Assembly: GCF_943169845.1 (NCBI RefSeq)
Contig: NZ_CALPBW010000007.1
Span: forward strand, 38,428 to 102,427
Origin: Peptoniphilus rachelemmaiella
GTDB taxonomy: Bacteria > Bacillota > Clostridia > Tissierellales > Peptoniphilaceae
DNA: 64,000 bases
Direction of reading: 5' to 3'
Shown one piece after another: positions 33,057-41,663 of this stretch. The notes under the pieces are model-generated. The model saw only the letters and a program-made list of their open reading frames with translations, was not told the origin of the DNA and did no database searches. The position numbers and the translations under genes were made by a program. Numbering within the stretch: position 1 is the stretch's first letter; each line of letters begins with the position of its first letter.

Positions 33057-33596
33057 ATGCGTATTGAATTTTACGGAAAGAATATTGAAGTGACGTCGGC
33101 TTTAAAAAATCAAGCGGAAAAGAAACTGTCGAAACTGGACAAGTACTTTGCCGAAGAGGTAAAAGCGAAAGCCACATTCTCTGCCACCAAGGGCGATCAC
33201 ACCACTGAAATTACGGTGTTCTTACCGACCAGCATTGTCCGCGCAGAAGAAACGACTCAAGACATGTACGCCTCCATTGATTTGGCCGTGGACGCGCTGG
33301 AAAGGCAAGTCCGCAAGTACAAGACCCGCCTGAAACGGCGCCACCAAAATGCCGATACCATTCGCTTCGAAAATTTCGAACAGGCCATGCCGCAAAGCGA
33401 AGAAGACGAACAGGGCAAGATTATTTCCAAGCGGAAGCACTTTAAACTTCTGCCCATGCACGAAGAAGAAGCCATGCTTCAAATGGAACTGTTGAACCAC
33501 AATTTCTTCGTCTTCTTAGATGCCGAAGACAGCGCACCGGCCCTGCTTTACAAGCGCCGCGACGGCAATTTCGGTCGCATCGACTTCGATATTTAA
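33057..33596 (+). CDS. hpf: Ribosome hibernation promoting factor, long form
   Basis: 179 residues. The N-terminal ribosome-binding domain (1-95) has MRIEFYGKNIEVTSAL and a KYFAEEVKAKATFS strand. A charged linker follows, then the C-terminal dimerisation domain with KRKHFKLLPMHEEEAMLQMELLNHNFFVF. Long-form HPF pairs 70S ribosomes into inactive 100S dimers in stationary phase. I chose the ATG at 33057 because it is 8 bases after GGAG; the ATG at 33051 is only 2 bases after it. Single-gene unit with a terminator behind. Confidence 0.94.
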   Translation: MRIEFYGKNIEVTSALKNQAEKKLSKLDKYFAEEVKAKATFSATKGDHTTEITVFLPTSIVRAEETTQDMYASIDLAVDALERQVRKYKTRLKRRHQNADTIRFENFEQAMPQSEEDEQGKIISKRKHFKLLPMHEEEAMLQMELLNHNFFVFLDAEDSAPALLYKRRDGNFGRIDFDI

Positions 33597-33619
33597 TCTT
33601 AAACACGCCCTATAATAAA

Positions 33620-33646
33620 GAAACCGGACGCTCGTCCGGTTTTTTA
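33620..33646 (+). terminator. Terminator of hpf
   Basis: AACCGGACGCTCGTCCGGTT followed by TTTTT on the plus strand, overlapping the end of the convergent kinase gene. Confidence 0.85.
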
Positions 33647-34915
33647 ATTGGATTCAATTTCTTTCGGTAGCTCGATAAAGACCTGGAAGTAGTCTCCGTC
33701 GATAATCATGCGAAATTCGCCGCCTAAAATTTCCACCAAGTTTTTGGCAATATAAAGACCCAGGCCGCTTCCTTCCGTGGTGCGGCTCTTGTCCCCCCGA
33801 ATGAATTGATTGGACAATTCGGCGGTGGACTGGTTAATCTTGTTTTTCGACAGATTCTTCATATTGAAGTAGATCTTTTCCCCCACCACCGAGGTGTTGG
33901 CGGTGACGGTGGTATTTTCTTTCGCATACTTATAGCAATTACTAAAGAGGTTTTGAATGACGCGGCTCAAAACATTGCCGTCGGTGTAAATGGGAATGTC
34001 TTCCGCATCGGAGGTGTAGACGAAATTTAAATTCCTGGATTCATAATCGGCGGCAACGTCGCCGTAGATCTGGCTGACTAATTCATTGAAGTCGATAATC
34101 ACCGGCTCCAGAGTGACATTGCCGCTTCCCGTCTTCGAGGCTTCGATCAGATTTATAATCATGCTCTTGAGCCGCTCGGAATTGCGCCCCAGAATATGAA
34201 TGTAATTTTTCGCCTCGTCGTCCATGACGTCTTTTTTGCTTAATATGTCAGCGTAGTTAATGATGCTGGTCAAAGGCGTTTTTAAATCGTGGCTGATGTT
34301 GGTGATGAGCTCGGTCTTCATCTTTTGCGACTTCACCTGGGCCTGAGCCGCCTGATACATGCTGTCTTTGATCCGGGTCAGATCCATTAATGCCTCGTAG
34401 GTGGATTCCTTCATCATAGGCGAGAAGGCCGTAATGTCCACATAGCTTTGGGTCTCGGCAATGGCGGCGCGAAGGATGCGGTTTTGAACCACCTCGTCTT
34501 CCCCCATGAGCATGAGCCGCAAAACGGGCATAATTAACATGCCGTAGAGAACGGGAAAGCCTGTAAACACCATGAGAAAGTAGATAATTAAAAACAGATT
34601 CATGAAGCAAAAGAAGCCGTAGATGGTTTCTTTATTCATTTCTTTAATCATGCTCGCCGTGAGCCAGGTGCGGGTGGTGGCCCGCATAAAAAGCTTCACG
34701 CACCAAAAGACCAACAGAAGCACCAAGACCGTCAGGCTGTAGAAGGCGGAGCGGGAAGGATCGTAAACGTGTCCGCCGAAAAAAGACGCGAAAAGACTCA
34801 TGCACCCCATGATAAACCACAGGTCCACCCAAATGATTTCCAGGTAATTGCCCCGGCAGTACTTATAGGCGCGGGCTTTGATCCCTTCGAAAAATTGCCG
34901 ACTCTTGTCGGTCAT
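33644..34915 (-). CDS. Membrane sensor histidine kinase
   Basis: 423 residues. Four predicted membrane segments in two pairs: about 28-48, 60-80, 100-118 and 120-135. The H-box is NISHDLKTPLTSIINYAD with the His near residue 212. The ATPase domain has N-box NLFSNCYKYA and G2 EGSGLGLYIAKNL. The G1 box is weak (FNMKNLSKNKIN), as seen in some clostridial kinases. With the regulator gene directly upstream (stop and start adjacent) it forms an OmpR-type system. No external sensor domain, so the signal is likely sensed within the membrane. Target unknown. Confidence 0.88.
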   Translation of the reverse strand: MTDKSRQFFEGIKARAYKYCRGNYLEIIWVDLWFIMGCMSLFASFFGGHVYDPSRSAFYSLTVLVLLLVFWCVKLFMRATTRTWLTASMIKEMNKETIYGFFCFMNLFLIIYFLMVFTGFPVLYGMLIMPVLRLMLMGEDEVVQNRILRAAIAETQSYVDITAFSPMMKESTYEALMDLTRIKDSMYQAAQAQVKSQKMKTELITNISHDLKTPLTSIINYADILSKKDVMDDEAKNYIHILGRNSERLKSMIINLIEASKTGSGNVTLEPVIIDFNELVSQIYGDVAADYESRNLNFVYTSDAEDIPIYTDGNVLSRVIQNLFSNCYKYAKENTTVTANTSVVGEKIYFNMKNLSKNKINQSTAELSNQFIRGDKSRTTEGSGLGLYIAKNLVEILGGEFRMIIDGDYFQVFIELPKEIESN

Positions 34916-35611
34916 TTAGTCCACGTCCTCGAATTTGTAGCCCATGCCGTAGACGGACTTAATGTAATCGGGCTTTCTCGGATTGATCTCCACTTTGTCC
35001 CGCAAATGGGAGATGTGTACGGAAATAACTTTTTTTACGTCGTGGGCCGATTCTTCCCACACAATTTCGTAAATTTCGTCGCTGGAGAAGACCCGCCCTT
35101 TGTTTTTCATGAGCAGACGCAGAATCTTGTACTCGTGGGGCGTTAAATTGGCCACTTCCCCGTCTACCCGTACTTCCTTGGCGTTGTCGTTTAAGCTGAT
35201 GCGGCCCACGGTGTAATTGCCGTCGTCGATTTCCGCAGCACCTAAAGAGGTGTAGCGGCGAATGCCGGAGTTGACCCGGGCGATGAGTTCCACGGCGTTA
35301 AAGGGCTTGATGATGTAGTCGTCCGCCCCCATGTTCAAGCCGATGATCTTGTCTGTGATTTCACTTTTTGCGCTTAAGATAATAATGGGAATGTTGCTGG
35401 TTTCGCGGATTTTTAAAATGGCGGACATGCCATCCATATTAGGCATCATTAAATCCATTAAGACCAGGTGAATGTCCTCTTTTTTCATTACTTCCAGGGC
35501 CTCGAGGCCGTCGTAGGCGGGAAACACCCTGTATCCTTCCGCTTCCAAGTAGATTCTTATTGCCGAGACGATGTCCTTTTCGTCGTCGCAAACCAAAATA
35601 TTGTATTGCAT
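34916..35611 (-). CDS. OmpR-family response regulator
   Basis: 231 residues. Receiver: ILVCDDEKDIV, phospho-Asp in LVLMDLMMPNMDG near 53, Thr/Ser site IILSAKS, Lys in IIKPFN. Winged helix: LTPHEYKILRLLM and the end SVHISHLRDKVEINPRK, YIKSVYGMGYKFE. VanR/PhoB-like. The stop codon directly abuts the kinase ATG. It is divergent from the YihY gene, separated by about 70 bases that contain the latter's promoter; one of the two may control the other. Confidence 0.92.
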   Translation of the reverse strand: MQYNILVCDDEKDIVSAIRIYLEAEGYRVFPAYDGLEALEVMKKEDIHLVLMDLMMPNMDGMSAILKIRETSNIPIIILSAKSEITDKIIGLNMGADDYIIKPFNAVELIARVNSGIRRYTSLGAAEIDDGNYTVGRISLNDNAKEVRVDGEVANLTPHEYKILRLLMKNKGRVFSSDEIYEIVWEESAHDVKKVISVHISHLRDKVEINPRKPDYIKSVYGMGYKFEDVD

Positions 35612-35649
35612 AAATCATCCTCCATCTTGGGTCTATTCTATCATAACTA

Positions 35650-35658
35650 TGATATAAT
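35650..35658 (+). promoter_or_regulatory. Predicted extended -10 promoter of the YihY-family gene
   Basis: TGATATAAT on the plus strand with a poor -35; AGGAGG follows about 7 bases later and the ATG at 35684. Confidence 0.5.
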
Positions 35659-35683
35659 CGCCTTAGGAGGGAAGAAGGATTCT

Positions 35684-36616
35684 ATGAATAAATTGAAAAG
35701 GAAACTCAAAGGTTTCGTTACAAAAAAGCCTTTCGCTTTTTTCGATATCCTTTTCTACAACATTTTGAAAAACGATTCGATACAAAAGGCGGCGAGCCTG
35801 TCCTACTTTTTTGTTTTGGCCATCTTCCCCTTTTTTATCGCCCTGTTAAATATTCTCAACGTGGTGAACCGAAGCTATCTTTCCAAAGTGTCGCAAATAC
35901 TGGACAATTTGCCGCCGGAGATTCAAAGCATTGCCACGAGTTTTTTTAAAGACCTGCAGCTGAACTCGTCTTCGGCCCTTTTGTCGATTTCCTTAATCGG
36001 TACGATTTATGTGGCCAGCAAGGGCATTAAGCAGCTGATTAAGAGCATTAACGACAGCCTTTCCATTGCGGAAGATCGAAACATTTTGTCTCTCACCGTC
36101 CTGTCGTTTATTATTACCATCGCCCTTTTCGCCTTGGTGATTTTGCTCTTTGTCACCCAAGTCATCGGCTCCAATGCCCTGCGCTTTGTTTTTCAGTTTT
36201 TGCAGCTGCCCCCGAAGGCATTTACATTCATCCGCCGCATTACCACCTTCGTGCCCCTGGTGTATATGTTTTTGAGCTTCTACTGCCTCTACCGCTTCGC
36301 ACCGAAGTGGCCTGAAGGCACGAAGCCGAAAGCCGGTGTACACTTGGCAGCGGCTTTATTTTCCACCGTAGGCATTTTACTTTCCAACGCGGTATTCGGC
36401 TATTATGTAGCGAATTTTTCCAATTATTCCAACACCTACGGATCCCTGGCGGGGATGATTATCTTTTTAGTATGGCTCTATCTGTTCGGCTTGATTCTGC
36501 TCGTCGGCAGTTCCGTTCAGGCGAGTCTTTATCTATTGAACACGAAAGGCGCCCAATGGCCACGGGAAGAAACCCTGCTTTCGGGCCTGATCTCGTCGCA
36601 CACGCAAGTGCTCTGA
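35684..36616 (+). CDS. YihY/BrkB-family membrane protein (virulence factor BrkB family)
   Basis: 310 residues with about six membrane segments. Family marks: KAASLSYFFVLAIFPFFIALLN near residue 35, GTIYVASKGIKQLIKSIN near 110, and YSNTYGSLAGMIIFLVWLYLFG near 250. Often mis-annotated as ribonuclease BN. The biochemical role is not established; transport of ions or lipids has been suggested. I chose the ATG at 35684 after AGGAGGG; the frame is open back to 35468 but that part overlaps the regulator gene on the other strand. Confidence 0.9.
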   Translation: MNKLKRKLKGFVTKKPFAFFDILFYNILKNDSIQKAASLSYFFVLAIFPFFIALLNILNVVNRSYLSKVSQILDNLPPEIQSIATSFFKDLQLNSSSALLSISLIGTIYVASKGIKQLIKSINDSLSIAEDRNILSLTVLSFIITIALFALVILLFVTQVIGSNALRFVFQFLQLPPKAFTFIRRITTFVPLVYMFLSFYCLYRFAPKWPEGTKPKAGVHLAAALFSTVGILLSNAVFGYYVANFSNYSNTYGSLAGMIIFLVWLYLFGLILLVGSSVQASLYLLNTKGAQWPREETLLSGLISSHTQVL

Positions 36617-36634
36617 TTAGTATAGGAGTTATTT

Positions 36635-37411
36635 ATGAAACAATTTATCGTCGATACCTTTACGGAAAAAGTATTTAAGGGCAATCCCGCGGCGGTCTGC
36701 CTGCCTGATCGCCTCTTAACCGATGAGCTCATGCTGGCCATTGCCAACGAAAACAATTTGTCGGAAACGGCCTTTGTCATTAAAAACGGAGATAAATACG
36801 TGCTCCGCTCCTTTACGCCGGAAGAGGAAGTGGATTTTTGCGGCCACGCCACCTTTGCCGCCGCTTACATCGTATTTTTGATTTTGGAGCGGGAAAAGGA
36901 CACGATTTATTTCGAAACGAAATCCGGCACCATGCCCGTCTCCAGAAAGGGCGATCTCTTTACCATGGACTTGCCCACTTTCCCGCTGAAAAAAGTCCCC
37001 GTTACCGATGAAATGACAGCAACGGTGGGCGCCACGCCCAAGGAAGCTTACATGGGCAGGGATTTACTCCTGATCATGGAAGATGATTTTGATTTGGCGG
37101 GATACGATCCGGACATTTTAAAGATCAAGACCTTGGAAGGCTCCATGCTCCACTTGACCAAGGCAGGCGACGGGGATTACGACTGCATCTCCCGCTCCTT
37201 TGCGCCGAAGCTCGGCGTGGACGAAGACCCGGTCTGCGGTTCCGGCCACTGCCACATTTGCGTCTACTGGTCGGAAAAATTAAACAAGCCCGACATTTTG
37301 GCCTACCAAGCCAGTCGCCGCGGCGGCATTTTGGAAACCTACGTCACCCCGGGCCACGTCAACTTAACGGGCCACGCCGTCATGTTTTATCGAGGCGACA
37401 TTCACATCTGA
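36635..37411 (+). CDS. PhzF-family isomerase
   Basis: 258 residues in two mirrored halves. NLSETAFVI near residue 43 carries the conserved Glu. VDFCGHATFAAAYIV near 70 and DPVCGSGHCHICVYW near 202 are the paired phosphate/anion loops of PhzF proteins. No phenazine genes nearby, so the substrate is unknown; the family is broadly distributed in non-phenazine producers. 18 bases after the YihY-family gene and probably co-transcribed with it. A terminator follows at 37423. Confidence 0.88.
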   Translation: MKQFIVDTFTEKVFKGNPAAVCLPDRLLTDELMLAIANENNLSETAFVIKNGDKYVLRSFTPEEEVDFCGHATFAAAYIVFLILEREKDTIYFETKSGTMPVSRKGDLFTMDLPTFPLKKVPVTDEMTATVGATPKEAYMGRDLLLIMEDDFDLAGYDPDILKIKTLEGSMLHLTKAGDGDYDCISRSFAPKLGVDEDPVCGSGHCHICVYWSEKLNKPDILAYQASRRGGILETYVTPGHVNLTGHAVMFYRGDIHI

Positions 37412-37422
37412 TCCCCTGCACA

Positions 37423-37460
37423 AAAAAGCGATCCCTCTTTTTAGAGAGATCGCTCTTTTA
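37423..37460 (+). terminator. Terminator of the yihY-phzF unit
   Basis: AAAGCGATCCCTCTTTTTAG then AGAGATCGCTCTTTTATTG: a long stem GAGCGATCtCT type usable from both sides, since the convergent comF gene ends at 37467. Confidence 0.75.
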
Positions 37461-37466
37461 TTGCCT

Positions 37467-38096
37467 TTATTCGTAATCAACATCCCGGGCCTTCATGCAC
37501 ACGATGCCGGAAACAGACGCCGCCCCAGCGTCCATGCATGCTTTTTGCGCGGCCCTCATGGTGGCGCCGGTGGTGTAGGTGTCGTCGATTAACAAGAGGC
37601 GCTTCCCCGACACATGGCTTGCGGCGAAGGCGTTCTCGACATTCAATGCCCGAGCCTTGGCCCCGAGACCGATTTGATCCTTGACCTTTTTTGTGAGCAC
37701 AAGCCCCTCTTCAAAGGGCAGATCCATCTGTGTCGCCACTTTGCGGGCGATGAGCCCCGGCGGATTGTAGCCCCGAATGCGCCGCTTCTTCGCCGAGGTG
37801 GGCACGCAGACGATGGCGTCGAAGGGTCCGAGGCCGCTGTGGCGCAAAAAATCCGCCGCCATTTCGCCGAAGACATCCGCCCAATACCGCTCTTCGCGAA
37901 ATTTTAAGCCTTCGATCATAAAGGACGCCGCCTTATTTTCCCGAAGCAGAGCATAGACGGGAAAGGCCTTTTCGCTTAAAATTGCCTCCCCCATAAAAGA
38001 GAGAGTGTCTAAACAGCTTTCGCAGAGGTGAAATGTGCTCGCCGCCTCTTTTTTGCAGAGTGCGCAGTCTCCAGATGCGAAAAATCCTCTTACCAT
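37467..38096 (-). CDS. comFC: ComF-family protein (phosphoribosyltransferase-like)
   Basis: 209 residues. An N-terminal zinc-ribbon-like Cys set (CALCKKEA, LCESCLD) precedes a PRTase fold with VCVPTSAKKRRIRGYN, QIGLGAKAR and the PRPP-type loop LLLIDDTYTTGATM. ComFC proteins are needed for natural transformation in several bacteria. Here the gene overlaps recD2 by 7 bases, consistent with a DNA-handling role. No comFA helicase is seen in the window. Confidence 0.88.
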   Translation of the reverse strand: MVRGFFASGDCALCKKEAASTFHLCESCLDTLSFMGEAILSEKAFPVYALLRENKAASFMIEGLKFREERYWADVFGEMAADFLRHSGLGPFDAIVCVPTSAKKRRIRGYNPPGLIARKVATQMDLPFEEGLVLTKKVKDQIGLGAKARALNVENAFAASHVSGKRLLLIDDTYTTGATMRAAQKACMDAGAASVSGIVCMKARDVDYE

Positions 38097-40276
38097 GCTC
38101 GCTTCTCCTTTAAAATGACATCCAAATCGGAATAGCGCCAGCGAATGCGGTTGTTTTCAACCATGCGCTTTAAGACCTGAAAGCTTCCGACGATGACCAC
38201 GAGCTTCCGCGCCCGGGTGACGCCGGTGTAGAGCAGGTTTCTCGTATAAAGCATGGGCGGGCCGTTTAACAGGGGCATGACCACCACGGGAAATTCCGAT
38301 CCCTGAGATTTATGCACGGTGCTGGCATAGGCGGGCATAAGCTCCGGCAAGTATTCGCTCGTGTAGGTGCAAAGCCTATCGTCGTAGAGGACCTTGATCC
38401 ACCCGCCGGCGGGATCCACTGCCGTGACTCGGCCCAAATCGCCGTTAAAGACGCCTTCGCCCTCGTTGTCGAAGACTTTGTTTTGTGACTTCCAGGGCAT
38501 TTGGTAATTGTTTTTCGTCTGCATCACCTTGTCGCCGACGCAGTAGGTGAAGCCCCGGCTTTCAAGGCCTTTCTTCCCGGGATTCAATGCCTTCTGCAGG
38601 GCTTCGTTTAAATGCTCGATGCCGCAAATGCCCTTTTTCATCGGCGCCAGAACCTGTATGTCTTCCATGGAATCCACGCCGTAGTAGGCGGGCAGGCGGT
38701 TTTTCACCAAATCGCAAATAAGCGCCAGGGCCTTGTCGGGATCGCTCTCTTCCATAAAAAAGAAATCCGTGCCCTTTTCATTGACCCGGGGCAGTTCCCC
38801 GTGATTGATGCGGTGGGCATTTTTTACGATGTAGGAGGTTTCCGCCTGGCGAAACACTTCGTCCAACTGCACGGAAGGCACTTCCCCGGAATCCAAAATG
38901 TCTTTCAACACATTTCCCGCCCCCACCGGCGGCAGCTGATCCACGTCGCCGACGAGTATGAGGCGGGTTTTTTCCTTTAAGGAGGTGAGCACGTCCCGCA
39001 TCAGGAGCAAATCGATCATGCTGGCCTCGTCGATAATCAACACATCGGCATCGATGTCGTCGCCGGAGACGATGGAATCGGTGCCCTCTTCGTCGATGTA
39101 GTCATATTTTAAGAGGCGGTGGATCGTGGAGGCGCCTCGGCCCGTGGCCTCTTCCATGCGCTTCGCCGCCCGTCCCGTCGGCGCAGCCAGTGCGATGGAA
39201 AGATTCAGCCGATCCATGGCTTCCACAATGGCCCGAAGGGTGGTGGTCTTCCCCGTGCCGGGCCCGCCGGTAATGACGAGGAGGTGGGAATCCACGGCCC
39301 GCATGAGGGCCTCTTTTTGCTTCTCCGCCAAGGTCATGTCCAGCTTTTCGCACACGGCACTCACCATGTCTTCCGCCATGTGCTCGGCGAGATCCACTTT
39401 GCCCCGCTTTTTAATCTCCCGCGCCACCAATTGCTCGGCGCGAAAGTAGTTGAGGAAGTAGATTTTCACCACGCCGCCGCGCTGGGCCAGGTAAATGTCC
39501 GGATCCACAGCGAGGATTTGCAGAAACTCCTCCACAAATTCCACGTCCATGTTTAAAACCCGGGCCGCCTCTTCCATTAAAAGATCCTTGGGCAGGTAGC
39601 AGTTGCCGTCTAAGACGCCGTTGGTCAAGACGTATTTCATGGCGGCGACGATGCGCTTCGGGTCGTCTTCCGCCATGCCGATTTTTCTCGCAATCCCGTC
39701 GGCCTTTAAAAAGCCGAAGCCCCGCACCTTCCCCGCCAAGGCGTAGGGATTCTTTTCGATCATGGCCGGGGCATCTTTGCCGAAGACTTTGTAAATGGCC
39801 ATGGCTTCTTTATTGGTGAGATCGAAGGCCGCCGCATCGAGAAAAAAATCCCGCATGCCCTTCTGCTCTTTCAGGGCGTCTAAGATCACGGCGAGCTTTT
39901 TCTTGCCGATCCCTTCCACCTCATTCAGCCGCTCCGGTTTCTCTTCGATAATCTGCAGGGTCTCCTCACCGAAGGTGTCCACAATGCGCTTCGCCGTCAC
40001 TTTTCCCACATGGGGAATAAGGCCGCCGGAAAGGTAAGCGGTAATGGCTTCCTTCCCTCGCGGCCTTATTTTTTCCGCCCGGTCGAAGGCGAACTGCTCC
40101 CCATACTTCGGGTGATAAATCAGCTCGCCTTCCAGGCGCAAATGCTCTTTTTCATGAAAGGCGATGGACGTGCCTACAATGACGATATCCGTATCCTCCG
40201 TAATAAATTGGGCGACGGTATAGCCATTGCTTTCGTTTCGAAAAATAATATGATCCAAAACGCCTTCGATGATCAC
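38090..40276 (-). CDS. recD2: RecD2-type ATP-dependent DNA helicase
   Basis: 728 residues, SF1B 5'-3' helicase. N-terminal OB-like part, helix-hairpin-helix repeats (GGLIPHVGKVTAKRIVDTFG and VEGIGKKKLAVI), Walker A GGPGTGKTTT near residue 345, DEAS motif II (VLIIDEASMIDL), motif III VGDVDQLPPVGAG, and C-terminal YASTVHKSQGSEF. Acts in replication and repair without RecBC. Start is a GTG at 40276 preceded by TAGGGAC. It lies 8 bases after metK and overlaps comFC, so the three probably form one transcript, partly governed by the SAM riboswitch. Confidence 0.94.
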   Translation of the reverse strand: MIIEGVLDHIIFRNESNGYTVAQFITEDTDIVIVGTSIAFHEKEHLRLEGELIYHPKYGEQFAFDRAEKIRPRGKEAITAYLSGGLIPHVGKVTAKRIVDTFGEETLQIIEEKPERLNEVEGIGKKKLAVILDALKEQKGMRDFFLDAAAFDLTNKEAMAIYKVFGKDAPAMIEKNPYALAGKVRGFGFLKADGIARKIGMAEDDPKRIVAAMKYVLTNGVLDGNCYLPKDLLMEEAARVLNMDVEFVEEFLQILAVDPDIYLAQRGGVVKIYFLNYFRAEQLVAREIKKRGKVDLAEHMAEDMVSAVCEKLDMTLAEKQKEALMRAVDSHLLVITGGPGTGKTTTLRAIVEAMDRLNLSIALAAPTGRAAKRMEEATGRGASTIHRLLKYDYIDEEGTDSIVSGDDIDADVLIIDEASMIDLLLMRDVLTSLKEKTRLILVGDVDQLPPVGAGNVLKDILDSGEVPSVQLDEVFRQAETSYIVKNAHRINHGELPRVNEKGTDFFFMEESDPDKALALICDLVKNRLPAYYGVDSMEDIQVLAPMKKGICGIEHLNEALQKALNPGKKGLESRGFTYCVGDKVMQTKNNYQMPWKSQNKVFDNEGEGVFNGDLGRVTAVDPAGGWIKVLYDDRLCTYTSEYLPELMPAYASTVHKSQGSEFPVVVMPLLNGPPMLYTRNLLYTGVTRARKLVVIVGSFQVLKRMVENNRIRWRYSDLDVILKEKRAW

Positions 40277-40283
40277 AAAGTCC

Positions 40284-41468
40284 CTACTTTCTGTTTTTCA
40301 ATGCCTCTAAGATGGCTTCCACCTTATTCGTTTCTTCCCACGGTGCCGTCACATCTTCGCGGCCGAAGTGACCGTAGGCGGCGACATTTTTGTAAATGGG
40401 GCGCAAAAGATCCAAGTCGCGAATAATCGCTGCGGGACGCAGGTCGAATACTTCGTGGACCAAGTCTTCGATTTCGTTGTCGGTGAGATCCGAGGTGCCG
40501 TAGCTTTCCACGTAGACAGACAGGGGCTTGGCGATGCCGATGGCGTAGCTCAAGCCGATTTCGCATTTGTCGCAAACGCCTGCGGCCACGAGGTTTTTCG
40601 CCACGTAGCGGGCGGCGTAAGCGGCGGAGCGGTCAACTTTTGTCGGGTCTTTGCCGCTGAAGCAACCGCCGCCGTGGCGGGCATAGCCGCCGTAGGTGTC
40701 CACGATAATCTTGCGGCCCGTAAGCCCTGCATCGGCCACCGGTCCGCCTTCCACGAAGCGGCCCGTGGGATTGATGTAGATCTTCGTGTTCTCATCCATC
40801 CACTTGTCGGCGACCACGGGATCGATGACGTATTTTTCGATGTCCCCCCGAATGGTATCCAGATCCACCGCCGGATCGTGTTGGGTACTGACTACGATGT
40901 TTTCGAGGCGCACCGGCGTACCGTCGTGGTATTCCACGGTGACTTGGGTCTTGCCGTCGGGACGGAGATAGGTTAAGGTGCCGTCTTTGCGCACGTCGGA
41001 AAGCTTCTTCGCCATTTTGTGAGCGAGGGAAATGGGCAAGGGCATAAGCTCTTCCGTTTCTCGACAGGCGTAGCCGAACATAATCCCCTGATCCCCGGCG
41101 CCGAATGCGTCCAACTCCTCGGTGCCCGCTTCTTTAAAGCGGTCGACGCCCATGGCGATGTCCGGGCTTTGTTCTTTAATGGCGGAAATAACCGCCACGG
41201 ATTCGGCTTCGAAGCCGTTTTGCACGCCGTGGACGTAGCCGATGTCCGTTAAAGTTTGGCGGACTACATTGGTAAAGTCCACATAGGCATTGGTGGAAAT
41301 TTCACCGGTGATGACTACCATGCCCGTAGAAACCAAGCTTTCACACGCCACGCGGGCGTTTTTGTCTTTTGCGAGAATCGCATCTAAAATCCCGTCGGAA
41401 ATTTGGTCGCACACCTTGTCCGGGTGGCCTTCGGTGACCGATTCCGAGGAAAATAACCATTTATTCAT
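40284..41468 (-). CDS. metK: S-adenosylmethionine synthetase
   Basis: 394 residues. Makes SAM from methionine and ATP. Signatures: [19 protein letters not shown] at the start, [12 protein letters not shown] near 117, [19 protein letters not shown] near 255. I chose the ATG at 41468, preceded by AAGGAGG, over an ATG 21 bases upstream. Expression is controlled by the SAM-I riboswitch and terminator at 41490-41619. Confidence 0.98.
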   Translation of the reverse strand: MNKWLFSSESVTEGHPDKVCDQISDGILDAILAKDKNARVACESLVSTGMVVITGEISTNAYVDFTNVVRQTLTDIGYVHGVQNGFEAESVAVISAIKEQSPDIAMGVDRFKEAGTEELDAFGAGDQGIMFGYACRETEELMPLPISLAHKMAKKLSDVRKDGTLTYLRPDGKTQVTVEYHDGTPVRLENIVVSTQHDPAVDLDTIRGDIEKYVIDPVVADKWMDENTKIYINPTGRFVEGGPVADAGLTGRKIIVDTYGGYARHGGGCFSGKDPTKVDRSAAYAARYVAKNLVAAGVCDKCEIGLSYAIGIAKPLSVYVESYGTSDLTDNEIEDLVHEVFDLRPAAIIRDLDLLRPIYKNVAAYGHFGREDVTAPWEETNKVEAILEALKNRK

Positions 41469-41489
41469 TTTTTCCTCCTTATGATTCAA

Positions 41490-41517
41490 TAAAAAAAGCC
41501 TGCACGCGGCAGGCTTT
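41490..41517 (-). terminator. Riboswitch-controlled terminator before metK
   Basis: On the minus strand AAGCCTGCCGCGTGCAGGCTT followed by TTTTT, immediately after the S-box aptamer. Confidence 0.92.
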
Positions 41518-41619
41518 CATTCTTATCTTTCAGACCTGTCGCGTCTGTAGGATTTAGCACCAAAAAGGGTTGCCGGGTTTCACAGTGCCTAGTCACTCCA
41601 CCGCTCTTAATAAGAATGT
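41518..41619 (-). promoter_or_regulatory. SAM-I riboswitch (S-box)
   Basis: P1 is formed by TTCTTA/TAAGAA. The conserved core reads AGAGCGGTGGAG, then CTGTGAAACCCGGCAACC, GGTGCTAAATCCTACAGA and CAGGTCTGAAAGATAAGAA in the right order. When SAM binds, the downstream terminator forms and metK is off (established for this class). The aptamer is complete and close to consensus. Confidence 0.97.
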
Positions 41620-41633
41620 TAAACAGTGATAAC

Positions 41634-41662
41634 AGTATAGACGAATCAAAAGGAAAATGCAA
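41634..41662 (-). promoter_or_regulatory. Predicted promoter of the metK riboswitch transcript
   Basis: TTGCAT (41657-41662), 17-base spacer, TATACT (41634-41639) on the minus strand, just upstream of the aptamer. Confidence 0.7.
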
Positions 41663-41663
41663 G

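Noticed and set aside
35468..35683. Longer N-terminus for the YihY-family protein
   Set aside because: The extension is antisense to the response regulator and lies upstream of the promoter and the AGGAGG site at 35666.
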